Shown here piece by piece: positions 46,348 to 53,078 of a stretch of DNA of 53,078 nt (position 1 is the stretch's first letter; the number at the start of each line of letters is the position of its first letter). Source of the stretch: an uncultured Clostridia bacterium (GTDB taxonomy: Bacteria > Bacillota > Clostridia > Oscillospirales > Ruminococcaceae); contig CALXAM010000015.1 in the NCBI GenBank assembly GCA_944386285.1, forward strand, positions 1 to 53,078. Direction: 5' to 3'. Made by a program: the position numbers and the translations under genes. The notes beneath the pieces were generated by a model. That model saw nothing but the letters and a program-made list of their open reading frames with translations. It had not been told where the DNA came from and did no database searches.

Positions 46348-47955
46348 ATGCTTTCTGTATTAAAAAATACTCCCGATTTTGTCATGATCGAACCGGAGGG
46401 CCTTGCATTTTCAAAGATCAAACCGCTTGTACCAAAAAACAGTGCGGTGTCGCTTGATGATATCACCGTTTCGGTTGAGGAAACAACGCACGGCTGTGCG
46501 GTTTTCTTGACCGCACAGGAAACACCTGTGTCGTTTGTGCGGCTGCGGTTCTGCGTGCCGTTTCCAATCGGAACGCGCTTTTTGGGCGATGCATGGGAAA
46601 GAAGCTACGGCGATCTTTCGTGGCAGGGAATGAACGCTTCCCGCATCATGCCGTGGTATTGTCTGGCGCACCATGAGGGACAGACTGCCGGATACGGTGT
46701 TTGCGTGCGTCCGAATGCGTTTGTAAGCGTACAGACGGACAGTCACGGTGTGACTTTCATTGCTGATGTGCGAAACGGAAGCCATGGCGTACTGCTTGGC
46801 GGCAGAACACTCAAGGTGTGCGAAATTGTAAGCGAAGTATATGCGGACTGTTCCGCATTCGAAGCGGCAAAACGGTTCTGCCGGATCATGTGCACTGACC
46901 CGATTCTGCCCAACGAACCGATCTACGGCGGCAACAACTGGTACTACGCATATGGCATGAGTTCTCATGAGGAAATCGTCAGCGATGCTGCATATATCAA
47001 AGAACTTTGCAAAAATGCAGAGGGGCCGCGTCCGTTCATGGTCGTTGACGACGGATGGCAAATTGCCCATCGGTTAAATGAATATAACGGCGGTCCATGG
47101 GATCAGGGCAACGAAAAATTCCCCGATATGAAAGCACTTGCGGACGATATCAAAGCACAGGGATGCCGTGCGGGCATCTGGCTGCGTCCGCTCAATACAA
47201 CAGATGAATCGCTGCCCGAACATTGGCGGCTTATGCACCGACATGAGGTGTTAGATCCGTCTGTGCCTGAGGTGCTCGATTATATCAAAGAAACGTTTGC
47301 ACGCATTGCCGGATGGGGCTTTACCTTAATTAAGCATGACTTTTCAACATTTGATCTATTCGGCCGCTGGGGAAAAGAGATGGACTACCGCGTGACCGAA
47401 AACGACTTCACCTTTGCGGACCGCACCAAAACGTCGGCAGAAATTGTCATCGATTTTTATAAAGCTGTCTTGGAGGGCGCAAACGGCGCATATATTTTAG
47501 GCTGCAACTGCATTGGTCACTTAGGTGCAGGGCTCATGCACGCGCAGCGTATCGGTGATGATGTGAGCGGTCTTTACTGGGAGCGTACGCGCCATATGGG
47601 TGTAAATACATTGGCATTCCGTCTGCCGCAGCACCGTGCATTTTTTGATGTGGATGCCGACTGTGCAGGCCTTACCGAAAAGATCGATTTTGCGAAAAAC
47701 CGTCAGTGGCTGAGTCTCCTTGCAAAGAGCGGCACCCCGCTGTTTGTATCAGTCAAACCAGGTACACTCAACGAAGAAGAATATCGTGTGACTGCCGAGG
47801 CACTCTGCCAAAACAGCGTCCAGGCAGACACCTGTGAGCCGCTTGACTGGTTTGACACTGTAACGCCGGCGCACTGGCGCATAAACGAGGAAGACATTAC
47901 ATTTGACTGGTATACCGATGACGGCAAAGAAAACTTCGGTTATCATGTAGAATAA
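46348..47955 (+). CDS. GH36/GH27-like alpha-galactosidase-type glycosidase
   Basis: A 535-residue enzyme of the melibiase clan. An N-terminal beta domain (1-185) precedes the barrel. MVVDDGWQI near 230 is the family substrate motif, the nucleophile is D331 in LIKHDFST and the acid/base Asp404 or 405 in RIGDDVSG. GIWLRPL also matches. Alpha-galactosidase or alpha-N-acetylgalactosaminidase (blood-group type) are both possible. No signal peptide. GAGGTGGG precedes the start; the GH29 gene follows by 26 bp. Confidence 0.82.
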   Translation: MLSVLKNTPDFVMIEPEGLAFSKIKPLVPKNSAVSLDDITVSVEETTHGCAVFLTAQETPVSFVRLRFCVPFPIGTRFLGDAWERSYGDLSWQGMNASRIMPWYCLAHHEGQTAGYGVCVRPNAFVSVQTDSHGVTFIADVRNGSHGVLLGGRTLKVCEIVSEVYADCSAFEAAKRFCRIMCTDPILPNEPIYGGNNWYYAYGMSSHEEIVSDAAYIKELCKNAEGPRPFMVVDDGWQIAHRLNEYNGGPWDQGNEKFPDMKALADDIKAQGCRAGIWLRPLNTTDESLPEHWRLMHRHEVLDPSVPEVLDYIKETFARIAGWGFTLIKHDFSTFDLFGRWGKEMDYRVTENDFTFADRTKTSAEIVIDFYKAVLEGANGAYILGCNCIGHLGAGLMHAQRIGDDVSGLYWERTRHMGVNTLAFRLPQHRAFFDVDADCAGLTEKIDFAKNRQWLSLLAKSGTPLFVSVKPGTLNEEEYRVTAEALCQNSVQADTCEPLDWFDTVTPAHWRINEEDITFDWYTDDGKENFGYHVE

Positions 47956-47981
47956 ACCACTGAGTAAAGAGGGGGATTTTT

Positions 47982-49352
47982 ATGATTTCGTTTTTGGAAG
48001 AAGCGGCGAACGTTGTGCCGTCGAAACGTCAGCTTGACTGGTTTGACATGGAACTGTATGCGTTCATCCATTTCGGCGTCAACACATTTACCGACCGGGA
48101 ATGGGGTGTAGGCGGCGAGGACGAATCGCTGTTTGATCCGCAGAAACTCGATTGTGATCAGTGGGTAGAAGCAGTGAAACGTGCCGGCTGTAAAGGCATG
48201 GTGCTCACCGCAAAGCATCACGACGGATTTTGTCTGTGGCCATCTAAATATACGGAGCATAGCGTCAAAAACAGTCCGCACCCACGAGATGTCGTGCGCG
48301 AAGCTGCTGAGGCATGTCGCCGCGACGGAATCAAATTCGGATTTTATTTGTCACCGTGGGATCGATCGGAGCCAAGCTACGGCACACCGGCGTATAACGA
48401 CTATTTCTGCAATCAACTCACCGAGCTCTTAACGGAATACGGCGATATTTTCTATGTTTGGTTTGACAATGCGTGCGGCGAGGGCGAAAACGGTAAAAAG
48501 CAGCAATATGACTTTGCCCGCTATTTTGCACTCATCCGCAAATATCAGCCGAACGCCGTAATATTTAACGACTTTGGGCCCGACGTACGCTGGTGTGGCA
48601 ACGAGGCCGGCATTGCGCGTGCAAGTGAATGGGCGGTTGTGCCGCATGAGCTTTGTCATTATGCTGAAGTACAAACTGGAAAAGGTCCGCTTGCCGATGA
48701 AGCAGATCTCTCATATTTATATAACACCACCCAGTCAATTGGTACAATGAACAACATTCTGTACAGCAAAGGACTTTCTTTTGTTCCATCAGAGATTGAT
48801 ATGTCAATTCGTCCGGGATGGTTTTGGCACAAAGAGGAAGAGCCACATTCGCTCGAGCGGCTGTTCCACACATATCTGACCTCAGTCGGTGCAAACGCAT
48901 GCTTCCACTTGAACGTGCCGCCAAACCGCGATGGTTTAATCGATGAACGAGACGTTGCCCGCCTGCAGGAATTTGGCGAACTGATCGCACGCGAATTCGG
49001 TAAGCCAATTCCCTGCTCAGTCAAAAAAGTGGAGAATACGCCGCGCACCCAGCCAATTTTTGAAATCAAATTCGATACGCCGCAAACAGGGCTTCGTTAT
49101 GTAGTAATTGAGGAAGATCTTCAATTCGGACAACGGATCGAGTCATTTTTGCTTACGGCGGATTCGATTGATTCGGCATATCCGTTATACGAAGGAACCT
49201 GCATCGGCCACAAGAAAATTTGTGTACTTGCCGATCCGTTTTCGAAGCAGAACCCACTTATCGGGGACGGAACAAAACCGATTTCGTCGCTTCGTCTGCG
49301 AATCACATCCTCTCGTTCAGATGTACACCTGCGTCGCGTGACTGTATACTAA
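47982..49352 (+). CDS. GH29 alpha-L-fucosidase
   Basis: A 456-residue fucosidase: barrel at about 1-330 and C-terminal beta-sandwich. FIHFGVNTFTDREWG, GMVLTAKHHDGFCLWPS and FYLSPWDRSEPSYG are GH29 signatures; the nucleophile is about Asp162 in VWFDNACGEG. It resembles the GH29-B type, which prefers branched alpha-1,3/4 fucose. Cytosolic, in operon with the GH36-like gene (GAGGGGGA before the ATG). It removes fucose from imported host-type oligosaccharides. Confidence 0.92.
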   Translation: MISFLEEAANVVPSKRQLDWFDMELYAFIHFGVNTFTDREWGVGGEDESLFDPQKLDCDQWVEAVKRAGCKGMVLTAKHHDGFCLWPSKYTEHSVKNSPHPRDVVREAAEACRRDGIKFGFYLSPWDRSEPSYGTPAYNDYFCNQLTELLTEYGDIFYVWFDNACGEGENGKKQQYDFARYFALIRKYQPNAVIFNDFGPDVRWCGNEAGIARASEWAVVPHELCHYAEVQTGKGPLADEADLSYLYNTTQSIGTMNNILYSKGLSFVPSEIDMSIRPGWFWHKEEEPHSLERLFHTYLTSVGANACFHLNVPPNRDGLIDERDVARLQEFGELIAREFGKPIPCSVKKVENTPRTQPIFEIKFDTPQTGLRYVVIEEDLQFGQRIESFLLTADSIDSAYPLYEGTCIGHKKICVLADPFSKQNPLIGDGTKPISSLRLRITSSRSDVHLRRVTVY

Positions 49353-49375
49353 GAAATAATATCTAAAAATAATCA

Positions 49376-49417
49376 AACGGGATTGTCTGTTAATGCAGGC
49401 AATCCCGTTCTTTTATA
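49376..49417 (+). terminator. Terminator of the glycosidase operon
   Basis: AACGGGATTG (49376-49385) pairs with CAATCCCGTT (49400-49409), extra CTG/CAG pairs inside, then CTTTTAT. Confidence 0.85.
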
Positions 49418-49499
49418 ATAAGCCCTTGACTATTTTGATGAAAATTCTGCCCGTCCTTTACTATAAAAGAAATTGACAGTGAGTAGTTTCCTTTCACCG

Positions 49500-49639
49500 C
49501 TCCTATCGAATCCATTTGCAAAAAACAAAAGCAATCCACTTTCGTGAATTGCTTTTTGGCTCTGATAGATGGATTCGCTTTTGCTGCGGCAAAAGCCGGT
49601 CGCAGGGAAAACAGTCCACTGGACTGTTTTCTTACACTG
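49500..49639. repeat. Tandem 140-bp repeat unit A, tRNA-Gln 3'-end derived
   Basis: Begins CTCCTATCGAATCCA, contains a terminator copy (about 49526-49557), a copy of the tRNA T-arm word TAGATGGATTCG, a GCTTTTGC/GCAAAAGC hairpin and an AAAACAGTCCA/TGGACTGTTTT near-palindrome. It is about 95% identical to unit B by eye. The 903-bp gap 49353-50255 contains this array, the tRNA and the folT leader. Confidence 0.85.
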
Positions 49640-49780
49640 CTCCTATCGAATCCACTTGCAAAAAAATAAAAGCAACCCGCTTTCGCGAATTGCTTTTTGG
49701 CTCTGATAGATGGATTCGCTTTTGCTGCGGCAAAAGCCGGTCGCGGGGAAAACAGTCCACTGGACTGTTTTCTTACACCG
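49640..49780. repeat. Tandem repeat unit B
   Basis: A 141-bp unit with the same order of parts as unit A: CTATCGAATCCA, terminator copy, TAGATGGATTCG, two palindromes. Differences are mostly single substitutions, including changes in the terminator stem (TTTCG versus TTTCG flanks CCC/TCC) that remain pairable. Confidence 0.85.
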
Positions 49781-49841
49781 CTCCTATCGAATCCATTTGC
49801 CAAAAATAAAAGCAACCCGCTTCCGCGAATTGCTTTTTGGC
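49781..49841. repeat. Partial repeat unit C joining the intact tRNA-Gln gene
   Basis: The third copy begins CTCCTATCGAATCCA and includes the terminator, but then runs straight into the real tRNA 3' end. So units A and B look like copies of this tRNA-proximal segment plus a palindromic insert. Confidence 0.8.
49808..49837 (-). terminator. Terminator of tRNA-Gln
   Basis: Arms AAAAGCAACCCGC (49808-49820) and GCGAATTGCTTTT (49825-49837). Two C/A oppositions on the plus strand become G-U pairs in the minus-strand RNA, so it works only in the tRNA direction, followed by TATTTTT. Confidence 0.75.
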
Positions 49842-49913
49842 TGGGGTAGATGGATTCGAACCACCGGAATGGCAGATTCAGAATCTGCTGCCTTACCGCT
49901 TGGCGATACCCCA
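49842..49913 (-). tRNA. tRNA-Gln (anticodon CTG)
   Basis: A 72-nt cloverleaf on the minus strand. Acceptor TGGGGTA/TACCCCA, D-arm with AAGCGGTAAGGC, anticodon arm GCAGA-TTCTGAA-TCTGC reading CTG (glutamine), and T-loop GGTTCGAATCC. No encoded CCA. It has its own promoter and terminator. Confidence 0.95.
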
Positions 49914-49942
49914 ATCTATTCTTTTGTTTTGCAACGAATATT

Positions 49943-49970
49943 ATTATACCACAGATTTTTAAAAAAGCAA
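49943..49970 (-). promoter_or_regulatory. Promoter of tRNA-Gln
   Basis: Minus strand TTGCTT (49970-49965), 16-bp spacer, TATAAT (49948-49943). Confidence 0.65.
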
Positions 49971-50022
49971 GAGGGAATTTCATCTTTTTTAAAAATTTTT
50001 TCTTTCCTTTTCTCCGCACAAT

Positions 50023-50051
50023 TTGACAAACTGTTTTTGTTGTGATATTGT
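50023..50051 (+). promoter_or_regulatory. Promoter of the folT transcript
   Basis: TTGACA (50023-50028), 17-bp spacer, TATTGT (50046-50051), just before the THF riboswitch. Confidence 0.75.
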
Positions 50052-50066
50052 TAATGCGTACAAATC

Positions 50067-50164
50067 ACAGAGTAGAGTATTGCGCGTCAAGTGCTGTCTG
50101 AACGGGGAGTTGTCAGACGGACGAAAAGCCAATGGCTTGCGGTGCAGTGCTCGCATCCCACTGT
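50067..50164 (+). ncRNA. Tetrahydrofolate (THF) riboswitch
   Basis: The conserved THF aptamer blocks are present in order: AGAGTAGAG, GCGCGTCAAGTG, a variable stem GTCTGA/TCAGAC, GAAAAGCCAATGGCTT, GCGGTGCAG, then CGCATCCCACT. Pairing ACAG (50067-50070) with CTGT (50161-50164) closes P1. It lies between a promoter and folT, where this class is typically found. A GGAAGG/CCTTC hairpin with short T-tract (about 50180-50200) may be part of the expression platform; I cannot settle whether control is at termination or translation. Confidence 0.9.
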
Positions 50165-50255
50165 TGCATAACAAAAATGGAAGGTTTCCTTCTCTTTCTG
50201 TGTGACACAATGGTGGTTCGTTTTTTGGCTTCGCACATAAAGAGGAGGATTTTTT

Positions 50256-51152
50256 ATGCGAAAAAACAAAGACACATCCATCTACACACTGCCCCTTTCC
50301 AAAGGTTACTGGAAAGCGGCTGCCGGCGAATTTCGTTGTTTGCGCTCTTTGATGATTGCAGCGATCTTCACTGCTCTATCTGCCGCACTTGGTATGCTGC
50401 GTGTTCCGGTCGGTGAAAACCTGTATATCTTTTTAACGTTTTTTGTTAAAATGACAGGTGCTGCAATCTATGGACCGTTGGTAGGTCTTGCTGCCGGATT
50501 TGCAAGCGATATTGTTGGCTATTTGATGTATCCACAAGGTGCATATTTCTTTGGCTATACCATTTCCACGATGGCAGGAATGTTCATTTACGGCTTATTT
50601 TTATACCGCACAAAAATCAGCGCGGTACGTATTTTTGCCGCAAAACTGACTGTTAATGTGCTGGTCAATATCGTTTTAGGTTCATTGTGGAGTGCCATTC
50701 TTTTTTCGAAAGGCTATATTTATTATCTACTAAAGAGCATCGTCAAAAATATTGCACTCTGGCCGTTAGAATCTCTTTTATTTGTATTGTTTATCGGATT
50801 TTGTATGCCATTTCTGGTGCGCCGCGGCTATCTTTATGGAAATCCGGACGGAAAGCTTTTCTCCGGACGATATCCGTTCCGACCGGATTCCGCCGCTTTT
50901 CACATCAAATGGACAGCAAAGATCCTCTCCGCAGCAGCCGCTGTATTCTTTATTTGGATGGCAGCGATCCGTATGGTTCAGGCACCATCTGTGATCATGG
51001 GATTTCGCGCAAGCATCATCTGGCTGCTGGCGGCAATCGCTTCCCCATTTATCGGCAATCTTTTATATGGATTCGGCGTAATGGCAGAGGATGTCCACAC
51101 CATTCGTAAATCACTTGAAACGGCAAACGACTCCAAAAACACGGATGCTTGA
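50256..51152 (+). CDS. folT: ECF transporter S component for folate, FolT
   Basis: A 298-residue protein. Residues about 30-185 are the six-helix S component (LMIAAIFTALSAALGMLRVPVG, KMTGAAIYGPLVGLAAGFASDIVGYL). The C-terminal ~100 residues add two to three further membrane helices, longer than a minimal FolT. It captures folates for the shared ECF energising module, not encoded here. The THF riboswitch upstream supports folate specificity. AGAGGAGG is 7 bp before the ATG. It supplies cofactor for PurN and the AICAR transformylase. Confidence 0.92.
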   Translation: MRKNKDTSIYTLPLSKGYWKAAAGEFRCLRSLMIAAIFTALSAALGMLRVPVGENLYIFLTFFVKMTGAAIYGPLVGLAAGFASDIVGYLMYPQGAYFFGYTISTMAGMFIYGLFLYRTKISAVRIFAAKLTVNVLVNIVLGSLWSAILFSKGYIYYLLKSIVKNIALWPLESLLFVLFIGFCMPFLVRRGYLYGNPDGKLFSGRYPFRPDSAAFHIKWTAKILSAAAAVFFIWMAAIRMVQAPSVIMGFRASIIWLLAAIASPFIGNLLYGFGVMAEDVHTIRKSLETANDSKNTDA

Positions 51153-51177
51153 TTGCGTCATTCTCACGTGCTATAAT
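51149..51177 (+). promoter_or_regulatory. Promoter of the patatin-like lipase gene
   Basis: TTGATT (51149-51154), 17-bp spacer, TATAAT (51172-51177), overlapping the folT stop. Confidence 0.75.
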
Positions 51178-51209
51178 GAACGAAACGGTTCACAAAGGAG
51201 ATGGCTCAA

Positions 51210-52070
51210 ATGCGCAAAAACGGCATCGTTTTAGAGGGCGGTGGGATGCGCGGCGGCTATACAGCCGGTGTGCTCGACGCATTTATTGAACACGGAATTA
51301 CGTTTGACTATTGTATCGGCGTATCGGCCGGCGCATGTAATGCTCTTTCATTTATCAGCAAACAAAAGGGTCGTTATATTCATGCAAATACTGATTACAT
51401 CCGTGACCCACGATATATGGGACTGCGCTGTTTTTTTAAAACAGGATATTTCCTCGGAAATCGATTTATCTTTGATGATTTGACCGATACCCTTGTTCCG
51501 CTCGACTTCCAGGCGTTTCAAAATGGAATCAAATCTTGTCCGTTTGTCTGTGTGACCACTGACTGTGAAACCGGACTTGCCCGCTATGACGAAATCACCG
51601 ATCTACAGGCACAGCGTGCGCTTATCGAAGCTTCAAGTTCATTGCCGTTTATTTCCCCTACCATTTCTTATCAAGAACATTTTTTGATGGATGGCGGCAT
51701 TGCTGATTCCATTCCGCTTAAAAGAGCACAGGAAGACGGCTGCACAAAATGTGTTGTGATTTTGACACAAGATGCTTCTTACCGCAAAAAGAAAAACAAA
51801 TTGATGCTGCCTATCCGGTTAAAATATAATAAACGATTTCCGAACATGGTCAAAGCGCTTAAAAAACGATATCTTTGTTACAATGAAACACTTGACTATG
51901 TTGAAGCTGAAAAGCAGGCTGGACGTGCATTTGTCATTCAGCCGGGTGCACCGGTGACCGTCGGCCGTATGGAGAGAAACCGTGACAATATTATGGCGCT
52001 GTATCAATCGGGATATCTTGACGGACTTTCCAATATGGCAAAGATCAAAGCTTTTTTATCAGCAGAATAA
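51210..52070 (+). CDS. Patatin-like phospholipase
   Basis: A 286-residue lipid acyl hydrolase. Oxyanion loop LEGGGMRGGY, nucleophile elbow GVSAGA with catalytic Ser near 42, and catalytic Asp in MDGGIAD near 172 are intact. It resembles the YjjU/RssA-like bacterial group. ATG 51210 is 9 bp from AAAGGAG; the ATG at 51201 directly touches that site. It is a single-gene unit; likely acts on membrane phospholipids. Confidence 0.92.
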   Translation: MRKNGIVLEGGGMRGGYTAGVLDAFIEHGITFDYCIGVSAGACNALSFISKQKGRYIHANTDYIRDPRYMGLRCFFKTGYFLGNRFIFDDLTDTLVPLDFQAFQNGIKSCPFVCVTTDCETGLARYDEITDLQAQRALIEASSSLPFISPTISYQEHFLMDGGIADSIPLKRAQEDGCTKCVVILTQDASYRKKKNKLMLPIRLKYNKRFPNMVKALKKRYLCYNETLDYVEAEKQAGRAFVIQPGAPVTVGRMERNRDNIMALYQSGYLDGLSNMAKIKAFLSAE

Positions 52071-52134
52071 GTGTCATTCAGGTATCGTTAATCAAAAATC
52101 AACTGACAGTTTCATAAAAATCAACCAACAAGAG

Positions 52135-52166
52135 AGCGATCCCACCATGGGTCGCTTTTCTTTTTG
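52135..52166 (+). terminator. Terminator after the patatin-like gene
   Basis: AGCGATCCCA (52135-52144) pairs with TGGGTCGCT (52148-52156) with one bulge, then TTTTCTTTTT. A TATAAT at 52179-52184 just beyond may be the -10 of the next gene, with a poor -35. Confidence 0.75.
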
Positions 52167-52220
52167 CCTTTGATTGTCTATAATAAAGTCGCAAATTGAA
52201 AACAGAAAGGAACAAACAAT

Positions 52221-52715
52221 ATGCGTCATTCCATCGGGCAAAAAATTAACGAACTACGCAAACGATATCAGATGACACAGGACGAATTGGCACAGCAGAT
52301 GGGTGTTTCATCTCAGGCCGTCAGCAAATGGGAAACCGACACAAGCATCCCCGATCTGCCCACGCTGATTGCACTGGCAGACTTTTTCCACATTTCACTG
52401 GATGAGTTCGTGCGTGAGAAAACCGAAACAGTATCATTTTTGCCAAGTGAACAGCGTAAACCCATTGAACAGATGATTCTGCGTATTCAGGTACTCTCTG
52501 GTGAAGGCGATCGAGTAAAAATCAATCTGCCGCTTGGCCTTGTGCGAATTGCATCCAAATTAAATTTCGAAAATTTCAAGTTTAACGGAAGTGAGTCGTT
52601 GAAAAACCTCGATTTTGACGCCATCATTTCTCTGATTGAGAGCGGCGTTGTCGGAAAACTTGTTGAGGTCGAAAGCAGTGACGGCGACACCGTCGAAATC
52701 TTTGTGGAATCATGA
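52221..52715 (+). CDS. XRE-family regulator with C-terminal SHOCT/DUF2089-like domain
   Basis: A 164-residue DNA-binding protein. HTH_3 domain at residues 5-62 with LAQQMGVSSQAVSKWETDTSIPDLPTL. After a linker the C-terminal part (about 82-164) reads as a beta-rich unit: RIQVLSGEGDRVKINLPLGLVRI, then DAIISLIESGVVGKLVEVESSDGDTVEIFVE. This second half is seen in envelope-stress regulators with a small partner gene. AGAAAGGA precedes the ATG. The next gene overlaps its stop by ATGA. Confidence 0.85.
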   Translation: MRHSIGQKINELRKRYQMTQDELAQQMGVSSQAVSKWETDTSIPDLPTLIALADFFHISLDEFVREKTETVSFLPSEQRKPIEQMILRIQVLSGEGDRVKINLPLGLVRIASKLNFENFKFNGSESLKNLDFDAIISLIESGVVGKLVEVESSDGDTVEIFVES

Positions 52716-52954
52716 GAATCAAAATTAAAACCAAAGATGTCTCGCTACCGTTTCTTTTTCTTCCGAACTGTTTGATCGGAAGCCGGCTGTCCTTGCGAAT
52801 CCTTGTCAGAATCTTTCCGAATGTGCTCCCTGCCTCTCAAAAAGAGCAACAAGAAATCCTGCATATGTACAAGCAGTTGCGCAAGTCTTTTCGTGGAATG
52901 ACATTGATCGAAGTACACACCGCACAGGGCGAAACGATCAAAGTCACCTTTTAA
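52712..52954 (+). CDS. Small partner of the XRE regulator
   Basis: An 80-residue protein starting with a beta-strand of basic residues, RIKIKTKDVSLPFLF, a hydrophobic helix LIGSRLSLRILVRIF, and ending LIEVHTAQGETIKVTF. The end mirrors the C-terminal VEVESSDGDTVEIFVE of the upstream protein, so the two share a domain. Overlap of 4 bp implies coupled translation and probably a complex. Function unknown. Confidence 0.7.
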   Translation: MRIKIKTKDVSLPFLFLPNCLIGSRLSLRILVRIFPNVLPASQKEQQEILHMYKQLRKSFRGMTLIEVHTAQGETIKVTF

Positions 52955-52957
52955 TCA

Positions 52958-53073
52958 AAACCACTAGTAAACTAGTGGTTTGCTCAGACCCCAGAGGGGT
53001 CAGTACTTGCTGACCCCTAAAGGGGTACTGAAAAATATCATCGCATCGCTCGCCCCGCAACTGGTAAACCAGT
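52958..53073. repeat. Cluster of four palindromes at the window edge
   Basis: Inverted repeats: AAACCACTAGT with ACTAGTGGTTT (52958-52981); ACCCC/GGGGT (52988-53000); CAGTAC and GTACTG enclosing ACCCC/GGGGT (53001-53030); ACTGGT/ACCAGT (53060-53073). The first may also act as terminator of the gene ending at 52954. No open reading frame is seen to the edge. Confidence 0.7.
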
Positions 53074-53078
53074 CATAC

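Noticed and set aside
49390..50019. A 209-codon minus-strand open frame with an internal repeated protein segment
   Set aside because: It runs through the tandem repeats and the whole tRNA-Gln gene. The apparent protein repeat is just translation of the 140-bp DNA repeat; no ribosome binding site supports it.
52958..53078. An insertion sequence at the right edge
   Set aside because: Only hairpins are visible; no transposase codons or terminal repeat pair lie within the window, so it is kept as a hypothesis only.
1..53078. CRISPR arrays, prophage or conjugative modules
   Set aside because: No regularly spaced short repeats with unique spacers and no phage, integrase or conjugation proteins were seen.

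Overview
The window looks like chromosomal DNA of a Gram-positive anaerobe of the Clostridia, probably the Oscillospiraceae/Ruminococcaceae group. The reasons are strong AGGAGG-type ribosome binding sites, consensus TTGACA/TATAAT promoters, a DUF3784 membrane protein, a FolT-type ECF transporter behind a tetrahydrofolate riboswitch, a purine operon with PurO plus a stand-alone AICAR transformylase, and many cytosolic glycosidases of the kind used by gut bacteria. This placement is inference from gene content; no rRNA is present to confirm it.

Layout. 1-5.9 kb: an MBL-fold hydrolase, then a lipoprotein / ABC-2 permease / ABC ATPase operon. 6.0-16.6 kb: a carbohydrate region with a PocR-AraC regulator divergent from an FGGY kinase and an AraD-type epimerase, a GH31 alpha-xylosidase-like enzyme, and on the minus strand two paralogous oligosaccharide MFS permeases bracketing an intracellular GH9 enzyme. 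Together they suggest import and cytosolic breakdown of a plant oligosaccharide such as a xyloglucan fragment. 16.8-18.2 kb: an NfeD/SPFH membrane pair. 18.3-26.3 kb: purE-C-F-M-N-O-(AICAR transformylase)-D with a structured leader holding a 39-codon ORF and an intrinsic terminator. 26.5-28.7 kb: serA and serC. 29-35 kb: an M23 peptidase, a small unknown gene, an M42 peptidase, an FkbM methyltransferase, an inserted amidohydrolase bounded by 76-bp direct repeats, a frameshifted URO-D family gene and an Imm-5-like protein. 35.2-39.1 kb: malQ and glgP for alpha-glucan use. 39.4-44.3 kb: HAD phosphatase, PepD, and a minus-strand Nudix / lipase-like / phosphoesterase / DUF3784 operon. 44.4-49.4 kb: GH20, GH36/27-like and GH29 genes for host-type glycans. 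49.4-50.0 kb: tRNA-Gln(CTG) followed by tandem 140-bp repeats that copy the tRNA 3' end. 50.0-53.1 kb: THF riboswitch and folT, a patatin-like lipase, an XRE regulator with a small overlapping partner, and a cluster of palindromes at the right edge.

Most notable signals: a PurF homologue whose N-terminal catalytic cysteine is glycine and whose glutaminase motifs are degenerate, in an operon that also replaces bifunctional PurH by two proteins; an unrecognised leader before purE; the tRNA-Gln-derived tandem repeats; the repeat-bounded amidohydrolase insertion; and two edge hairpins that are compensatory variants of each other. No CRISPR array, transposase, phage gene or rRNA was seen. Function assignments come from recognised family motifs without any database search.
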